Shown here: positions 32,689-41,793 of the stretch, piece by piece
How positions within the stretch are numbered: position 1 is the stretch's first letter
Layout of the letters: every line of letters begins with the position of its first letter
From: Arthrobacter sp. Bi83
GTDB taxonomy: Bacteria; Actinomycetota; Actinomycetes; Actinomycetales; Micrococcaceae
Assembly: GCF_918698095.1 (NCBI RefSeq)
Contig: NZ_CAKKLY010000017.1
Location: 22,149 to 86,148, forward strand
Length of the DNA stretch: 64,000 nucleotides
Direction: 5' to 3'
Notes under the pieces: generated by a model
Database searches by the model: none
Told to the model about the DNA's origin: nothing
The model's input: the letters and a program-made list of their open reading frames with translations, nothing else
Made by a program: the position numbers and the translations under genes

Positions 32689-33780
32689 TCAGCTGTCCTC
32701 GGCCGCCGCTGGAACGGCCGAGAGGTGCTCATGCACGGCAACCACGTCGCCGGTCTCGGTCCGGGTGAATATGATGGTCTCCCGTTCATCGCTGGCCAGG
32801 GTTCTGGGGCCGGGTCCGGTCCGGACGAGTGTGGCCACGCGGTGCGTAAAGATCGCCGTAGTGCCGAGCATCTGGATGTTCTGCTCGCTGCTGCGGCAAT
32901 CGAGGACTTTCCAACCCGAACCCACCCAGGTCTCCCACACCTCCCGATACTCGCTTCGGGAACCCAGCGACTCAGGCTCCGGATGGAAAATGAACGTGGC
33001 CGATGGGCTGAACGCTGCGAAGTAGCGCTCGGTATCCGTCGATGCGAAGGCAGCGACCAGCCGGTCGGCGGCATCCTGGACCTCCGCCCGGCTCAGCGGC
33101 GCAGTCCCGGCAAGACGTGCCATGGCCCGGATCGGTGCCCCGTCGGCGTCGGGAATGCTGAGCGGAAAGAGGAAAACCTCGACGCCGGCGCCCCCAGCCG
33201 CTGCCCGTTCAATCTGTTCCAGCCCGGTGAGGTTTTCGACGATAACGCACCCGTTCGCGGCCAGGATGTGGTGTGCCGGGAAGACTTGGCCCGCTGTCCT
33301 GTCAACGCTCAGCGCATCCAGCCCGACGGTACGGTAGCCGCGGTCCACGATCAGCTGCGCGGCGTCGGCGTGGAGCCACGGATGGTCCAGGTACTCTGGC
33401 GAGCCCCAGTGGCTGGCGAAGCCCGTGTGGAGCAACAGGATCCGGTCCGGATGCCCTGCCCGTCCGTCGCCGGGAGCCGCCGGCCGGATGCCGGCGAGGT
33501 GTTCCGCAGTGATAACGCCGCCCGGCCCGGCGGAGCGGACGTCGACCAGTTCCACGGGTCCGTTGAACTGGGCCGGCGGCAGCGCATCGAGTGCCGGGAA
33601 GGCATCGTGGACGTGGAACGGTGCGTCAAGGTGCGTTCCCGAGTGGGAGCCGAGGGCGAGGGCAAGCACGTTGGCGCCGTCGCCGTCGGCCGTCAGCGCC
33701 GGGGTGATCCGCACTTCGGGATCTCCGGGATAGACGGGCATCCCCGTCCGGAGCGGGACGCTCAGATCCATCCAGGTCAC
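32689..33780 (-). CDS. Cyclase (kynurenine formamidase-like) fused to a SnoaL/NTF2-like domain
   Basis: A 363-residue protein. Residues 1 to about 225 form a metal-dependent cyclase/hydrolase of the kynurenine formamidase type: MDLSVPLRTGMPVYPGDPEV near the start and the metal motif SHSGTHLDAPFHV. From about residue 240 a second domain follows (AADRLVAAFASTDTERYFAA, then TFIFHPEPESLG), which reads as a SnoaL/NTF2-like fold of the ketosteroid isomerase or DUF4440 type. The GTG start overlaps the permease stop as GTGA; an ATG three codons later is possible. It probably hydrolyses a cyclic or amide compound taken up by the NCS1 permease. Confidence 0.82.
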   Translation of the reverse strand: MTWMDLSVPLRTGMPVYPGDPEVRITPALTADGDGANVLALALGSHSGTHLDAPFHVHDAFPALDALPPAQFNGPVELVDVRSAGPGGVITAEHLAGIRPAAPGDGRAGHPDRILLLHTGFASHWGSPEYLDHPWLHADAAQLIVDRGYRTVGLDALSVDRTAGQVFPAHHILAANGCVIVENLTGLEQIERAAAGGAGVEVFLFPLSIPDADGAPIRAMARLAGTAPLSRAEVQDAADRLVAAFASTDTERYFAAFSPSATFIFHPEPESLGSRSEYREVWETWVGSGWKVLDCRSSEQNIQMLGTTAIFTHRVATLVRTGPGPRTLASDERETIIFTRTETGDVVAVHEHLSAVPAAAEDS

Positions 33781-35402
33781 GGTCGGACCGCCAGTTCGTC
33801 CAGATCCAGGTTCAGATCCAGATCCTGGTGCCCCGGCGCAACGACGTGTCCGGCGCTGTCCGTCACCGGAGGCACGGCAACGTTCCGGCTGGGAATCCAG
33901 CGCGGACCGGCCTCGGGAAACACGGCGCGGGGTTCGGGGAAGATCCAGAGCAGCCCCAGATAGAGCACCGCGGCAAGGACCAAGGAGGCTGGGAGGCCGA
34001 TGTCCACGCCGCCAGCGAGGTTGCCCAACGGGCCCTGGAATTGGCCGGGCATGTTGACCAGGCACAGTCCCGCCGCGGCGCTCAGCAGCCACGCCAGCAT
34101 TCCGCGCAGGTTCCAGCCATGGTTGAACCAGTAGCGGCCGCCTGTCTGGCGGCGGTTGAAGACCTGCAGGGCCTCCGCGTCGTACCAGCCGCGGCGGGTG
34201 ATGAAGCCGATGATCATCACCACCATCCAGGGGGCAGTGCACGTGACAATCAGCGTGGCGAAGGTGGAGATGCTCTGGACGAGGTTGAAGGCGAAACGGC
34301 CCACGAAGATGAACGCAATGGCCAGCACGCCGATGAACACCGTGGCCTGCACGCGGTTGAAGCGCGGGAAGACACTGCTGAAATCCAGTCCGGTTCCGTA
34401 CAGCGAGGACGCACCCGTGGACATGCCGCCGATCAGGGCGATCGCGCACAGCGGGACGAAGTACCAGGCGGGGGAGACTGCCAGGAGCCCGCCCACATAG
34501 TTGGGGGCCGCCGGATCCATGAACTCCGGTGCCTTGGTGGCGATGATGGAGGCGGTGGCGAGCCCGAAGACAAACGGTACGAGGGTGGCGAGCTGTGCCA
34601 GGAGGGCGGCCCCCATGACCTTGCGCTTGGGGGTGTTCGTGGGAATGTACCGCGCCCAGTCGCCGAGGAAGGCGCCAAAGGAAATTGGGTTGGACATCAC
34701 GATGAGGGCGGCCCCGATGAACGCCGGGATGAAACCGGCTACGCCCAGGCCGTCCAGGCCCACGCCGAAGGCGCCGGCAAAGTTCAGATCCAGGTCTCCG
34801 GCGAACGCGATGTATCCGACCACGAACAGGAGGGTGGCCGCCGTGACGGCGATCTTGTTCACGAGCAGCATGAACCGGAACCCGTAGATGCAGACAGCCA
34901 GCACCAGAACCCCGAAGAGCCCGTAGGCCACGGCAAAGGAACCCATGTCCTGGGGCAGGCCAACCAGGCGGTTGAGGCCTCCCACCAGAGCGTCGCCGGA
35001 ACTCCACACCGAGATGGAGAAGAACGCGGTGGCGGTCAGGAGCGAGAGGAACGACCCCACGACCCGGCCGTGGACGCCAAGGTGGGCGGACGACGAGACC
35101 GCGTTGTTGGTACCGTTTGTCGGCCCGAAAACGGCCATCGGCGCCAGCAGGAGCGCCCCGACAGCCAGGCCGAGGACCGTGGCTGCGAGACCCTGCCAGA
35201 AGGAGAGGCCGAAGAGGATGGGAAACGCTCCAAGGAACGCCGTGGAAAACGTGTTGGCGCCGCCGAACGAGACCCTGAACAGATCAAAAGCGGTGGCATT
35301 CCGGTGCTTCTCCGGGATCTGTTCGATGCCGAAGGCTTCTACCTCGGTTACTTTGCCGCGGGCGCTTTGGCCGCCTTTGGCCTTATGCTGCGTATTTTCC
35401 AC
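33777..35402 (-). CDS. NCS1-family permease (cytosine/purine/hydantoin type)
   Basis: About 541 residues with 12 membrane spans. The N terminus KHRNATAFDLFRVSFGGANT and FGPTNGTNNAVSSSAHLGVH mark the nucleobase:cation symporter-1 family, which carries cytosine, purines, allantoin, hydantoins or related rings. I placed the start at a GTG preceded by GGAG at six bases; ATGs at 35414 and 35432 add 4 or 10 residues and cannot be excluded. It is translationally coupled (GTGA) to a formamidase-like hydrolase gene, suggesting uptake and ring opening of one compound. Confidence 0.88.
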   Translation of the reverse strand: MENTQHKAKGGQSARGKVTEVEAFGIEQIPEKHRNATAFDLFRVSFGGANTFSTAFLGAFPILFGLSFWQGLAATVLGLAVGALLLAPMAVFGPTNGTNNAVSSSAHLGVHGRVVGSFLSLLTATAFFSISVWSSGDALVGGLNRLVGLPQDMGSFAVAYGLFGVLVLAVCIYGFRFMLLVNKIAVTAATLLFVVGYIAFAGDLDLNFAGAFGVGLDGLGVAGFIPAFIGAALIVMSNPISFGAFLGDWARYIPTNTPKRKVMGAALLAQLATLVPFVFGLATASIIATKAPEFMDPAAPNYVGGLLAVSPAWYFVPLCAIALIGGMSTGASSLYGTGLDFSSVFPRFNRVQATVFIGVLAIAFIFVGRFAFNLVQSISTFATLIVTCTAPWMVVMIIGFITRRGWYDAEALQVFNRRQTGGRYWFNHGWNLRGMLAWLLSAAAGLCLVNMPGQFQGPLGNLAGGVDIGLPASLVLAAVLYLGLLWIFPEPRAVFPEAGPRWIPSRNVAVPPVTDSAGHVVAPGHQDLDLNLDLDELAVRP

Positions 35403-35461
35403 GCTGATCTCCATCCGACGGCGACGCCTCATGTTGCTTAGCGAGCATCACAAGTTGTTAG

Positions 35462-35487
35462 TGAGGCTACATTTTTAATGAGGCTAC
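35462..35487. promoter_or_regulatory. Direct repeats TGAGGCTAC upstream of the NCS1 permease
   Basis: TGAGGCTAC occurs at 35462-35470 and 35479-35487 (17-base period), with a third partial GAGGCTCAC further out. They sit about 60-85 bases upstream of the permease start and may be regulator sites. Confidence 0.35.
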
Positions 35488-35583
35488 CGTGTGAAGAGGC
35501 TCACATCAAAGATTTCTTTCTCATGACGCGGGAAGGGTTCAGCCCCTCCCTTCCACTGACTCAGAAGGGATCGGCTAAAAGAC

Positions 35584-35620
35584 AGCGGACGACGGCGGGT
35601 GCGCCCCGCCGTCGTCCGCT
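35584..35620 (-). terminator. Terminator hairpin, ACGACGGCGGG family
   Basis: Arms 35584-35599 and 35605-35620 pair over 16 bases around TGCGC. It lies 46 bases past the stop of the minus-strand propeller-like gene and would stop its transcript before the NCS1 promoter. CTGT and TTTT follow the left arm when read on the minus strand. Confidence 0.85.
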
Positions 35621-35665
35621 TGCCCTTTGGAAAAGGGTCTCGAGTGTTCGTTCGCGCTGTGATGC

Positions 35666-36685
35666 TTAGTGCGGGGGCGTCACCATCGCCTCGTAGGTCA
35701 GGATTTCGGTCCCATTGCCCTCTTCGCCATTGTCCGGGGCCACCCGCACGGTGAGGTGGTTCCCCTCGGCCGTCATCTTGAACGGGTTGCGGGTCGCGAC
35801 GTGGCCGCCCGCGCTCCACCGCTGGAACGGTGCATCGTGCAGTGTGTTGTGGGTGTTGATGTCGATCAGTGCCATGCCGCCCAGCTCGTACGTCGCGGAA
35901 GGACCTCCTGCGGCAGGTGTCTGGGGCAGGTTGGCTATCCCGGCGCACAACATCGTGGAACTCGCCGCGTATTGGCAGTCCTGGTAGTCGATGAAGTTGT
36001 CCGGGTTCTGCCAGGAGGTTAGCTCCTTGCCCTTCAGGTTCCACTCGGCGAAGCGGCGCGAACCCCAGGTATTGCCTACGAGGTGGCCGGTCTGCTTGTC
36101 CATGACAATGCCGCCGAAGTGGTCCTTGACCTCAAACTGCCTGTGGACGTCCAGCGTGCGGGCGTCAACGCGGTACACGATCGAGCTGCTGTCGGGGCGG
36201 TACTCCGCGACCGGAACCCAGACGTTGGTGCCGTCGAAATCGATGCCGCCCGGGTGGTACATGGCGCCCTCGCCCAGGACGATGTCCTTCTGGAGCTTCC
36301 CCGCCTTGTCCATGACAAACAGGTGTCCTATTCCCTTGCCGGGCGTACGGTCGTAGCCGCCCTGCGGGCTCGGGAACTTCACGGTGGGCTCGATAATCTC
36401 CACCGAGGACAGGAAAATGTGGTCCTTCGTGAACGCTATCCCCTCGGTGTGGAACGTCGGGAAGTCCAGTTTCAGCCTGCTGGTCAGCTGCCAGGCGGTG
36501 TTGCGGTCGACGGCGGTGAAGGCGTCTGCGACGGCGGTGTCCGCCCCGTGGTGGCCGGCATTGCCGGGATTCTGGTCTCCAGGGTTTTGGGAGGCCTGGG
36601 CGACAGCCGTGCCGCCGATGGCCGACGCTGCGAAGGCGGCCGCGATCACGGCCGCGACGATGGTGCGGGTGCGGGTGGTGCTCAT
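35666..36685 (-). CDS. Secreted beta-propeller-like protein (possibly DUF6454)
   Basis: A 339-residue exported protein. Residues 1-33 are a signal peptide (basic start, AAVIAAAFAASAIGGTAVA, cleavage near AQA). The mature part is built of repeated strand units such as HTEGIAFTKDHIFLSS, YHPGGIDFDGTNVWVPVAEY and ALIDINTHNT, which fits a propeller. I recall this family as DUF6454, with less than full certainty. The ATG at 36685 heads the signal peptide; the longer frame to 36898 would place 71 extra residues before it. It is divergent from a cupin gene. Function unknown; ligand binding or lactonase-like activity is possible. Confidence 0.8.
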   Translation of the reverse strand: MSTTRTRTIVAAVIAAAFAASAIGGTAVAQASQNPGDQNPGNAGHHGADTAVADAFTAVDRNTAWQLTSRLKLDFPTFHTEGIAFTKDHIFLSSVEIIEPTVKFPSPQGGYDRTPGKGIGHLFVMDKAGKLQKDIVLGEGAMYHPGGIDFDGTNVWVPVAEYRPDSSSIVYRVDARTLDVHRQFEVKDHFGGIVMDKQTGHLVGNTWGSRRFAEWNLKGKELTSWQNPDNFIDYQDCQYAASSTMLCAGIANLPQTPAAGGPSATYELGGMALIDINTHNTLHDAPFQRWSAGGHVATRNPFKMTAEGNHLTVRVAPDNGEEGNGTEILTYEAMVTPPH

Positions 36686-37011
36686 TGGGGAGGGGCCTCT
36701 CGTTGGTTCGGACCGGGGCGACGCTACCGACTGGTAGTGAACTGACGGCAACCGCTGCCTTAACACTGCTGGGACAGCCCCGCCCTTCGGGATGCCTGAC
36801 CGATTTTTCCCCATTGACTTAGGCCCCGGGAGGGCTAACGTTGAACTACGGCAACAAGGATCTGTTGCACGCGCGTGCGCTGGAGGGGGCAGCAGCACTT
36901 GCGGGCTGTTCGCACATTCAGGCCTCGGTCTGCAGTCCGCAAACCTTCAGCTTTGCTCCGCTCCGGAGCACCACAACATCAGGTCTCAACTTAGTCCCCA
37001 GGTAGCGTCCC
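36686..37011. other. Divergent promoter stretch without genes
   Basis: These 326 bases between the secreted protein and the cupin hold a plausible plus-strand promoter (36814-36841) and nothing else I can support. Confidence 0.55.
36814..36841 (+). promoter_or_regulatory. Putative sigma-70-type promoter for the cupin gene
   Basis: TTGACT (36814-36819) and TAACGT (36836-36841) are separated by 16 bases. If used, the cupin mRNA would have a leader of about 160 bases. Confidence 0.4.
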
Positions 37012-37410
37012 ATGACCGCTAATTTCGTTACTGCTTTTGCCGTTAAATCCTTCGACGTCCCGGATAAGAAAAGGTATCCGGACAAAGCCGAGGTGGATCT
37101 CGTGAGTGTGAACGACTACTCGGTCGCCCGGCTGATTCTCGCCCCGGGCTGGCAGTGGTCGGTGTGCTCCAAACACACGGAGAAGACAGATTTCTGCGAA
37201 CACAACCACCTCGGATTCTGCCTGTCGGGCACGCTGGAAATCGCCACACCCGACGGCCAGAAGTCCATCATCCACGCCAATGACACCTACGCCATTCCGC
37301 CAGGCCACGACGAATGGGTGGTGGGTGCCGAGCCGTTCGTGGCCGTTGAATTTCTCGGTGCGGCGTCGTTCGGCCGGCCTTTCAGCCGCGGCCAGCACGC
37401 CCGAATCTGA
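37012..37410 (+). CDS. Cupin-domain protein
   Basis: A 132-residue single-domain protein. A short lead (about 35 residues) precedes a beta-barrel: LILAPGWQWSVCSKHTEKTD, then CEHNHLGFCLSGTLEIATPD and the second motif IPPGHDEWVVG. The usual metal ligands are partly present (histidines in EHNH and GHDEW). A cysteine pair near the barrel entrance is notable. Stand-alone cupins of this size are often sugar or antibiotic-precursor isomerases or small-molecule sensors. Its partner and ligand are unknown. AGGTAG precedes the ATG. Confidence 0.85.
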   Translation: MTANFVTAFAVKSFDVPDKKRYPDKAEVDLVSVNDYSVARLILAPGWQWSVCSKHTEKTDFCEHNHLGFCLSGTLEIATPDGQKSIIHANDTYAIPPGHDEWVVGAEPFVAVEFLGAASFGRPFSRGQHARI

Positions 37411-37434
37411 CACGTCTCTGACCCGGTCCCCTGC

Positions 37435-39411
37435 TCAGCCGACGTGGACCCACGGGCGCCTAGACACGTCCGGCTCCGCTTCGCGCAGGACCTCGCGGGT
37501 GACAGGTGCGATCTCGCCCTCTCCGAGAAACAGGAACCGGAGCAGATTGACCACAGGATTGCCTTCAGTCCAGCGGAAGTAGATGTGCGGCATCAGTCCG
37601 GTCACGTCCCGGATATGCAGGAGCACCGAGGCGATGGAGTTTGGCACCACCGGCCCGTGCACCTCAAGAACCGGGTAGCCGTGCCGGACGATTCCGCGGA
37701 CCTCCAGGGCCGTTTCGAAGTCCGAGGAATCGTCCACGATCACCTCCAGGAACAACGCCTGGTAGTCCAGCGGCAGGTGGCTGACCTCGATCGCAGAGGT
37801 CAGCTTGTCCCGGTAGGCTTCCGCGGTCAGGCGCAGCGGCTCGTGCGCGATGATGCCGATCGGCCCGTCCAGGTTGGAGGACATGAATTCCAGCGCCTGG
37901 CGGTCGAGGTGGACGTGGGTGGCGTGCAGTTCAAAGGAACGCCGGATCCGGGACAGGAGCGAGATCACGATGATGCCGAGGATGAAGAACGAGGCGATCC
38001 GGAGGCCTTCGGGCCGTTCGAAGATATTGGCCACCGTGGTGTAAATGAACACTATTGCGATGGCTCCGAACCCGATCGTGCGCTTGCGCTGTTGGCGGCG
38101 GCGGGCCGAAAGCGTGACCGCCACCGCTGCCGAGGTCATCAGCACCAGCACGCCGGTGGCGTAGGCGCCGCCCTGTGCATCGACGTCGGCCTTGAAGAGG
38201 ATGGTGACCAGGAACCCGATCAGCGTGAAGACCAGCACCAGCGGCCGAACCGCCCTGGCCCACCCCGGGGCCATACCGTAGCGGGGAAGGTACCGCGGCA
38301 CGAGGTTCAGCAGCCCTGCCATGGCGGAGGCGCCGGCGAACCAGAGGATGGCGATGGTGCTCAGGTCATAAAGGGTGCCAAATCCGTTCCCCAGATATTC
38401 ATGGGCCAGGAACGCCAGGGCCCGGCCGTTGGCCTGTCCGCCGGGCTCGAACTCCTGGGCAGGGATCAGAACCACCGTGGTGAAGCTCGTGGTGACCAGG
38501 AACGAACTCATGATGACGGCGGCAGTGGTCAGCAGCTTCCTGGCGCCATCGATCCTGCCCGCCGGATGCTCTTCGGTGTCGCCTGGCCGCCCCTGGATCT
38601 GGGGCATCACCGCCACGCCCGTTTCGAAGCCGGACAGGCCCAGGGCCAGTTTCGGGAAAACCAGCAGGGCAATGCCGACCACCATGACGGGGCTTCCGTG
38701 CGATGTGGTCAGGGCGTGCCACCAGTCGCCCACGGCCACCGGATGGGTCAACGCTTCGAAGACGGTCGAGGCGACCACCACCACGTTCAGGCCCAGATAG
38801 ATGGCGACCAGGGCCACCGCGACGCCGATGGCCTCCTTAAAGCCGCGGAGGAATACCGCGGCAAGCAGCGCCAGCAGGACCAACGTGACAGCGACACTGT
38901 TGCCCTGCAGCCAGCCGGGGGCATAAGGGTTCTGGATCGCGTGCGCTGTCGCATCGGCAGCCGACAAGGTCATGGTGATCATGAAGTCAGTGGCCGCAAA
39001 GCCCAGCAGCACCAGGACGAGGAGTTTGCCGCCCCAGCGCGGCAGCAGGCGCTCCAGCATCGCGATGGACCCTTCGCCCCTCGGGCTTTCACCGGCTACC
39101 CTGCGGTATACGGGCAGGGCGCCCAGCAGGGTCACGGCCACCAGCACGAGGGTGGCCAGCGGGGAAATCACGCCGGCCGCAAGCGCGGCGATGGCCGGCT
39201 GGTAACCCAGCGTGGAGAAATAGTCCACACCGGTCAGGCACATCACCTGCCACCAGGAATGCTTCTTCAGATGGGAATCGCCCACAGCGCCTGGGCCTTG
39301 GTGTGAACCCTTGGCGTCCTGCAGGCCGAACAGCAGCCAGTTCCTGAATTTTTCCCTGGCCCCCGGGCTGGGCGCCGAAGGATCCAACGGCGGTCTGCTA
39401 AGCGTGGTCAT
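37435..39411 (-). CDS. APC-superfamily permease with a soluble C-terminal domain
   Basis: A 658-residue transporter. About 12 membrane spans occupy residues 50-500, beginning with [20 protein letters not shown], a pattern of APC (amino acid/polyamine) permeases found in actinobacteria. Residues about 500-658 are soluble and contain a mixed domain including [20 protein letters not shown], which may regulate transport. The start at 39411 is preceded by GGAGAGGCTCAC and overlaps the end of the upstream gene by 14 bases, so the two form one unit. Substrate unknown. Confidence 0.82.
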   Translation of the reverse strand: MTTLSRPPLDPSAPSPGAREKFRNWLLFGLQDAKGSHQGPGAVGDSHLKKHSWWQVMCLTGVDYFSTLGYQPAIAALAAGVISPLATLVLVAVTLLGALPVYRRVAGESPRGEGSIAMLERLLPRWGGKLLVLVLLGFAATDFMITMTLSAADATAHAIQNPYAPGWLQGNSVAVTLVLLALLAAVFLRGFKEAIGVAVALVAIYLGLNVVVVASTVFEALTHPVAVGDWWHALTTSHGSPVMVVGIALLVFPKLALGLSGFETGVAVMPQIQGRPGDTEEHPAGRIDGARKLLTTAAVIMSSFLVTTSFTTVVLIPAQEFEPGGQANGRALAFLAHEYLGNGFGTLYDLSTIAILWFAGASAMAGLLNLVPRYLPRYGMAPGWARAVRPLVLVFTLIGFLVTILFKADVDAQGGAYATGVLVLMTSAAVAVTLSARRRQQRKRTIGFGAIAIVFIYTTVANIFERPEGLRIASFFILGIIVISLLSRIRRSFELHATHVHLDRQALEFMSSNLDGPIGIIAHEPLRLTAEAYRDKLTSAIEVSHLPLDYQALFLEVIVDDSSDFETALEVRGIVRHGYPVLEVHGPVVPNSIASVLLHIRDVTGLMPHIYFRWTEGNPVVNLLRFLFLGEGEIAPVTREVLREAEPDVSRRPWVHVG

Positions 39412-40024
39412 GTGAGCCTCTCCGGGCGTTGCGCACTTCGACATAACAAATGAATCCGGCGGTGGCCGGCAGATACCAGTGCCTGCGTCGCCGGACGGGC
39501 CGGTAGGTGTGGCCGAAGGGATCCTGGACATGAACGTCGTCCAGCTCGTCCCCGTGGGAAAGTCTGCGATCGATCTCCTGCAGGTCGGGCGTGTGCGATG
39601 CGACCCCTTCGATGACCACGGTCCAGTAACCCACGGCCGGGCCCGCTTCCAGGGCGAGCGTTTCGAACAGGTCCTGCAGCAGATCAGTCAGGGTTTCGGG
39701 GTAAAAACGCCGAAGCCGAAGCGCGTCCGGATGCACGTCCTGCGCCGCCAGCCAAGCCTGGCGGAGCCAGTGGAACTCCACCGGACCGGTTGCCGGCCCC
39801 AGCACGAGGCGGCGGTCCGGGGCGAGGGCCAGGCGCCGCTCGTCGCCACTGCGGTCGATGATGCACGCCGCTTCGCCCACGTACTCAAATGCCGGCAGGA
39901 GTTCCTCTTCAGACCGGTGATAGGAAAACTCTCCGCTGTCATCCACGGCGACGAAATCCTGCGCGTGGCCGGCATTGCCCGGGATGGCCGGCGGGCCCGG
40001 TTCCGGGCGAGGGGTGGTGTTCAT
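39398..40024 (-). CDS. Unknown soluble protein paired with the APC permease
   Basis: A 208-residue protein beginning [20 protein letters not shown]. The N-terminal 40 residues look disordered; the middle ([20 protein letters not shown] and [20 protein letters not shown]) looks globular. The C terminus is arginine-rich ([12 protein letters not shown]). No signal peptide or membrane span. It precedes the permease gene with a 14-base overlap, so it is probably made in step with it. I do not recognise the family. Confidence 0.7.
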   Translation of the reverse strand: MNTTPRPEPGPPAIPGNAGHAQDFVAVDDSGEFSYHRSEEELLPAFEYVGEAACIIDRSGDERRLALAPDRRLVLGPATGPVEFHWLRQAWLAAQDVHPDALRLRRFYPETLTDLLQDLFETLALEAGPAVGYWTVVIEGVASHTPDLQEIDRRLSHGDELDDVHVQDPFGHTYRPVRRRRHWYLPATAGFICYVEVRNARRGSHDHA

Positions 40025-40119
40025 CCAAATCGGCTCCTGCCGAGGATCGGCCTGCGGCCACGGCGGCCGGGGCGTCCTCTTGCTTCATGACAGCACGGGC
40101 CAGGCCCGGCGGGGGCGGG

Positions 40120-40161
40120 TCTTAACGGTTTCCATACGCTTCTTAACGCTTTCCATACGCG
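40120..40161. repeat. Imperfect 21-bp tandem repeat in the CorA divergent promoter
   Basis: TCTTAACGGTTTCCATACGC and TCTTAACGCTTTCCATACGC are adjacent units with a 21-base period (40120-40140 and 40141-40161), differing at one interior base. They lie between the divergent starts at 40024 and 40248; a period of two helical turns fits a regulator site. Confidence 0.6.
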
Positions 40162-40247
40162 CCCGGTGTGCCAGGAGTGTTGGCACCGCCCCGGGGAAGG
40201 GATAACGTCACAGCCAAGGGTGCCGGTCCAACGAAGGAGTCGCTGCC

Positions 40248-41264
40248 GTGACCATTGTCGACAACGCTGTGTACGTCGAAGGCCGCCGGACGGCGGACCC
40301 TGAGGGGCTGGAGGAGACGTATTTCCTGCTGCGCCAGCGCGAGGGAATGGCATGGATCGGTCTCTACCGGCCGGATGCGCCGGAGTTACGTTCGGTGGCC
40401 GACGAATTTGATCTCAGCCCGCTGGCAGTCGAGGACGCGCTGACCGGCCACCAGCGGGCGAAGCTGGAGCACTACGGCGAGACCCTGTTCATGGTGCTGC
40501 GCCCGGCCCGCTATCTCGATGACGTGGAAAAGGTGGAGTTCGGCGAGATCCACATCTTCATTGGGCCCGACTTCGTGGTGACCGTCCGCCATGCCGAATC
40601 GCCGGACCTGGCCAAGGTTCGCCGGCGCATGGAATCCCAGCCCGGGTTCCTCGCCCTCGGGCCGGATGCGGTGCTGTACGCCATCCTGGACCAGGTGGTG
40701 GACGAATATGAGCCCGTGGCCGCCGGCCTCGAGAACGACATCGATGAAATAGAGGACGAACTCTTCGGCGCGGACCCGGAGGTCTCCCGGCGGATTTATG
40801 AGCTCTCCCGCCAGGTCATCACGGTCCAGCGCGCCACCGGGCCGCTGGCCGGCATCCTGCAGGCGCTCATGACGGGTACGCCCGACCACCACCCCGGCCC
40901 GGAACTGCAGGACCACCTCCGGGATGTCCTGGATCATGTCCTGCGGTTGAACGACCGGATCGCGTCCTTTCGCGCCCTGCTCCAGAATGCGCTCGCGGTC
41001 AATGCTGCCCTCGTGGCGCAGCGGCAGAATGATGAAATGCGCCGACTCACTGAGTCCAGCTTCGCCCAGAGCGAGCAAGTCAAGAGGATTTCCTCGTGGG
41101 CGGCCATCCTCTTCGCGCCCACGCTGATCGGCACCATCTACGGCATGAACTTCCACTCCATGCCTGAACTCGACTGGGTTTTCGGCTACCCGATGGCCAT
41201 CGGCCTGATGGTCGGCATGGGCATAATCCTGTACGTCGCGTTCAAGCGCAACAACTGGATCTAG
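40248..41264 (+). CDS. corA: CorA-type magnesium/cobalt transporter
   Basis: A 338-residue CorA channel subunit. A large cytoplasmic domain (residues 1 to about 275) is followed by two membrane spans; the signature YGMNFHSMPEL sits at the end of the first. CorA pentamers import magnesium (also cobalt or nickel). The GTG start is preceded by AAGGAG at good spacing. A tandem repeat upstream may bind a regulator. It stands alone on the plus strand. Confidence 0.93.
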   Translation: MTIVDNAVYVEGRRTADPEGLEETYFLLRQREGMAWIGLYRPDAPELRSVADEFDLSPLAVEDALTGHQRAKLEHYGETLFMVLRPARYLDDVEKVEFGEIHIFIGPDFVVTVRHAESPDLAKVRRRMESQPGFLALGPDAVLYAILDQVVDEYEPVAAGLENDIDEIEDELFGADPEVSRRIYELSRQVITVQRATGPLAGILQALMTGTPDHHPGPELQDHLRDVLDHVLRLNDRIASFRALLQNALAVNAALVAQRQNDEMRRLTESSFAQSEQVKRISSWAAILFAPTLIGTIYGMNFHSMPELDWVFGYPMAIGLMVGMGIILYVAFKRNNWI

Positions 41265-41500
41265 GGTAGCGGCGGAGGCCTACCCATCCCGCCGCCCGGG
41301 CCGAAAGAGACTGATCTGTCCGATACCCAATTTGGGTGGGGTCAGGCGCCAGGCAGCGAAATCCTCAAGTTTTCCAGAACCTGCCCCGTCCACACTGGCC
41401 GTGTTCCATCCTCATTGCGGCGGTGGCGCAGACATCCGAAGCCCGGGAAATGCCCAAGGGCCATCCCTTGAATCCTCGGGGATCTGCACTACAGGGGAAC

Positions 41501-41535
41501 GGCAGGCCTGCGGCTCTTTGGGTCGCAGGCCTGCC
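41501..41535. terminator. Terminator hairpin between convergent corA and a small gene
   Basis: GGCAGGCCTGCG (41501-41512) pairs perfectly with CGCAGGCCTGCC (41524-41535); CTCTTCTTT follows on the plus strand. It lies 237 bases after corA and 28 bases after the minus-strand small gene. Confidence 0.75.
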
Positions 41536-41538
41536 CTC

Positions 41539-41578
41539 TTCTTTAGTGGACCAGCTCGTTCTTTAGTGGACCAGCTCG
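41539..41578. repeat. Perfect 20-bp tandem duplication across a stop codon
   Basis: TTCTTTAGTGGACCAGCTCG occurs at 41539-41558 and 41559-41578. The right copy contains the stop codon (41563-41565) and last five codons of the minus-strand small gene. Confidence 0.92.
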
Positions 41579-41775
41579 CGGGTCAGGCCGTAGGGGACGT
41601 CGTCGCTGAGTGAAACGGTGTAATGCCCGGGGCTGAGCCACGTGACCAGAATGCCCTTGTCGTGGGTGCGGGAAGCGACCATCTGGAGGTCCCGGACCAC
41701 GGAATTTAGCCGCTCTTCGACGTGGCGGGCGCTGTCCACCTTCACTTCGACGGGTTGGGCGGTGGTGGTGTTCAT
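41563..41775 (-). CDS. 70-residue protein, unknown function
   Basis: A small soluble protein beginning MNTTTAQPVEVKVDSARHVE and ending GLTRELVH. It has one helix-rich segment and a beta segment (GILVTWLSPGHYTVSLSDD). AAAGG lies upstream of the ATG. Codon use matches the neighbours. Its stop codon lies inside a 20-base tandem duplication. The GH53 gene upstream ends 18 bases before it, so it may be the last gene of the galactan operon. No family recognised. Confidence 0.7.
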   Translation of the reverse strand: MNTTTAQPVEVKVDSARHVEERLNSVVRDLQMVASRTHDKGILVTWLSPGHYTVSLSDDVPYGLTRELVH

Positions 41776-41793
41776 GGTGGGATACCTTTCTGC

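Noticed and set aside
33781..35007. Minus-strand reading frame continuing upstream of the cyclase-SnoaL protein (a 772-residue open frame in total)
   Set aside because: The part upstream of 33780 is the antisense-frame shadow of the NCS1 permease; it has arginine/glycine-rich composition without domains, while the permease frame has clear family motifs.
33828..35441. Plus-strand 537-residue open frame opposite the NCS1 permease
   Set aside because: Same reason: hydrophilic shadow composition, no start signal, and the minus strand frame is a recognisable permease.
37444..39306. Plus-strand 620-residue open frame opposite the APC permease
   Set aside because: Glutamine/histidine/arginine-rich shadow with no recognisable domain; the minus strand encodes a clear membrane transporter.
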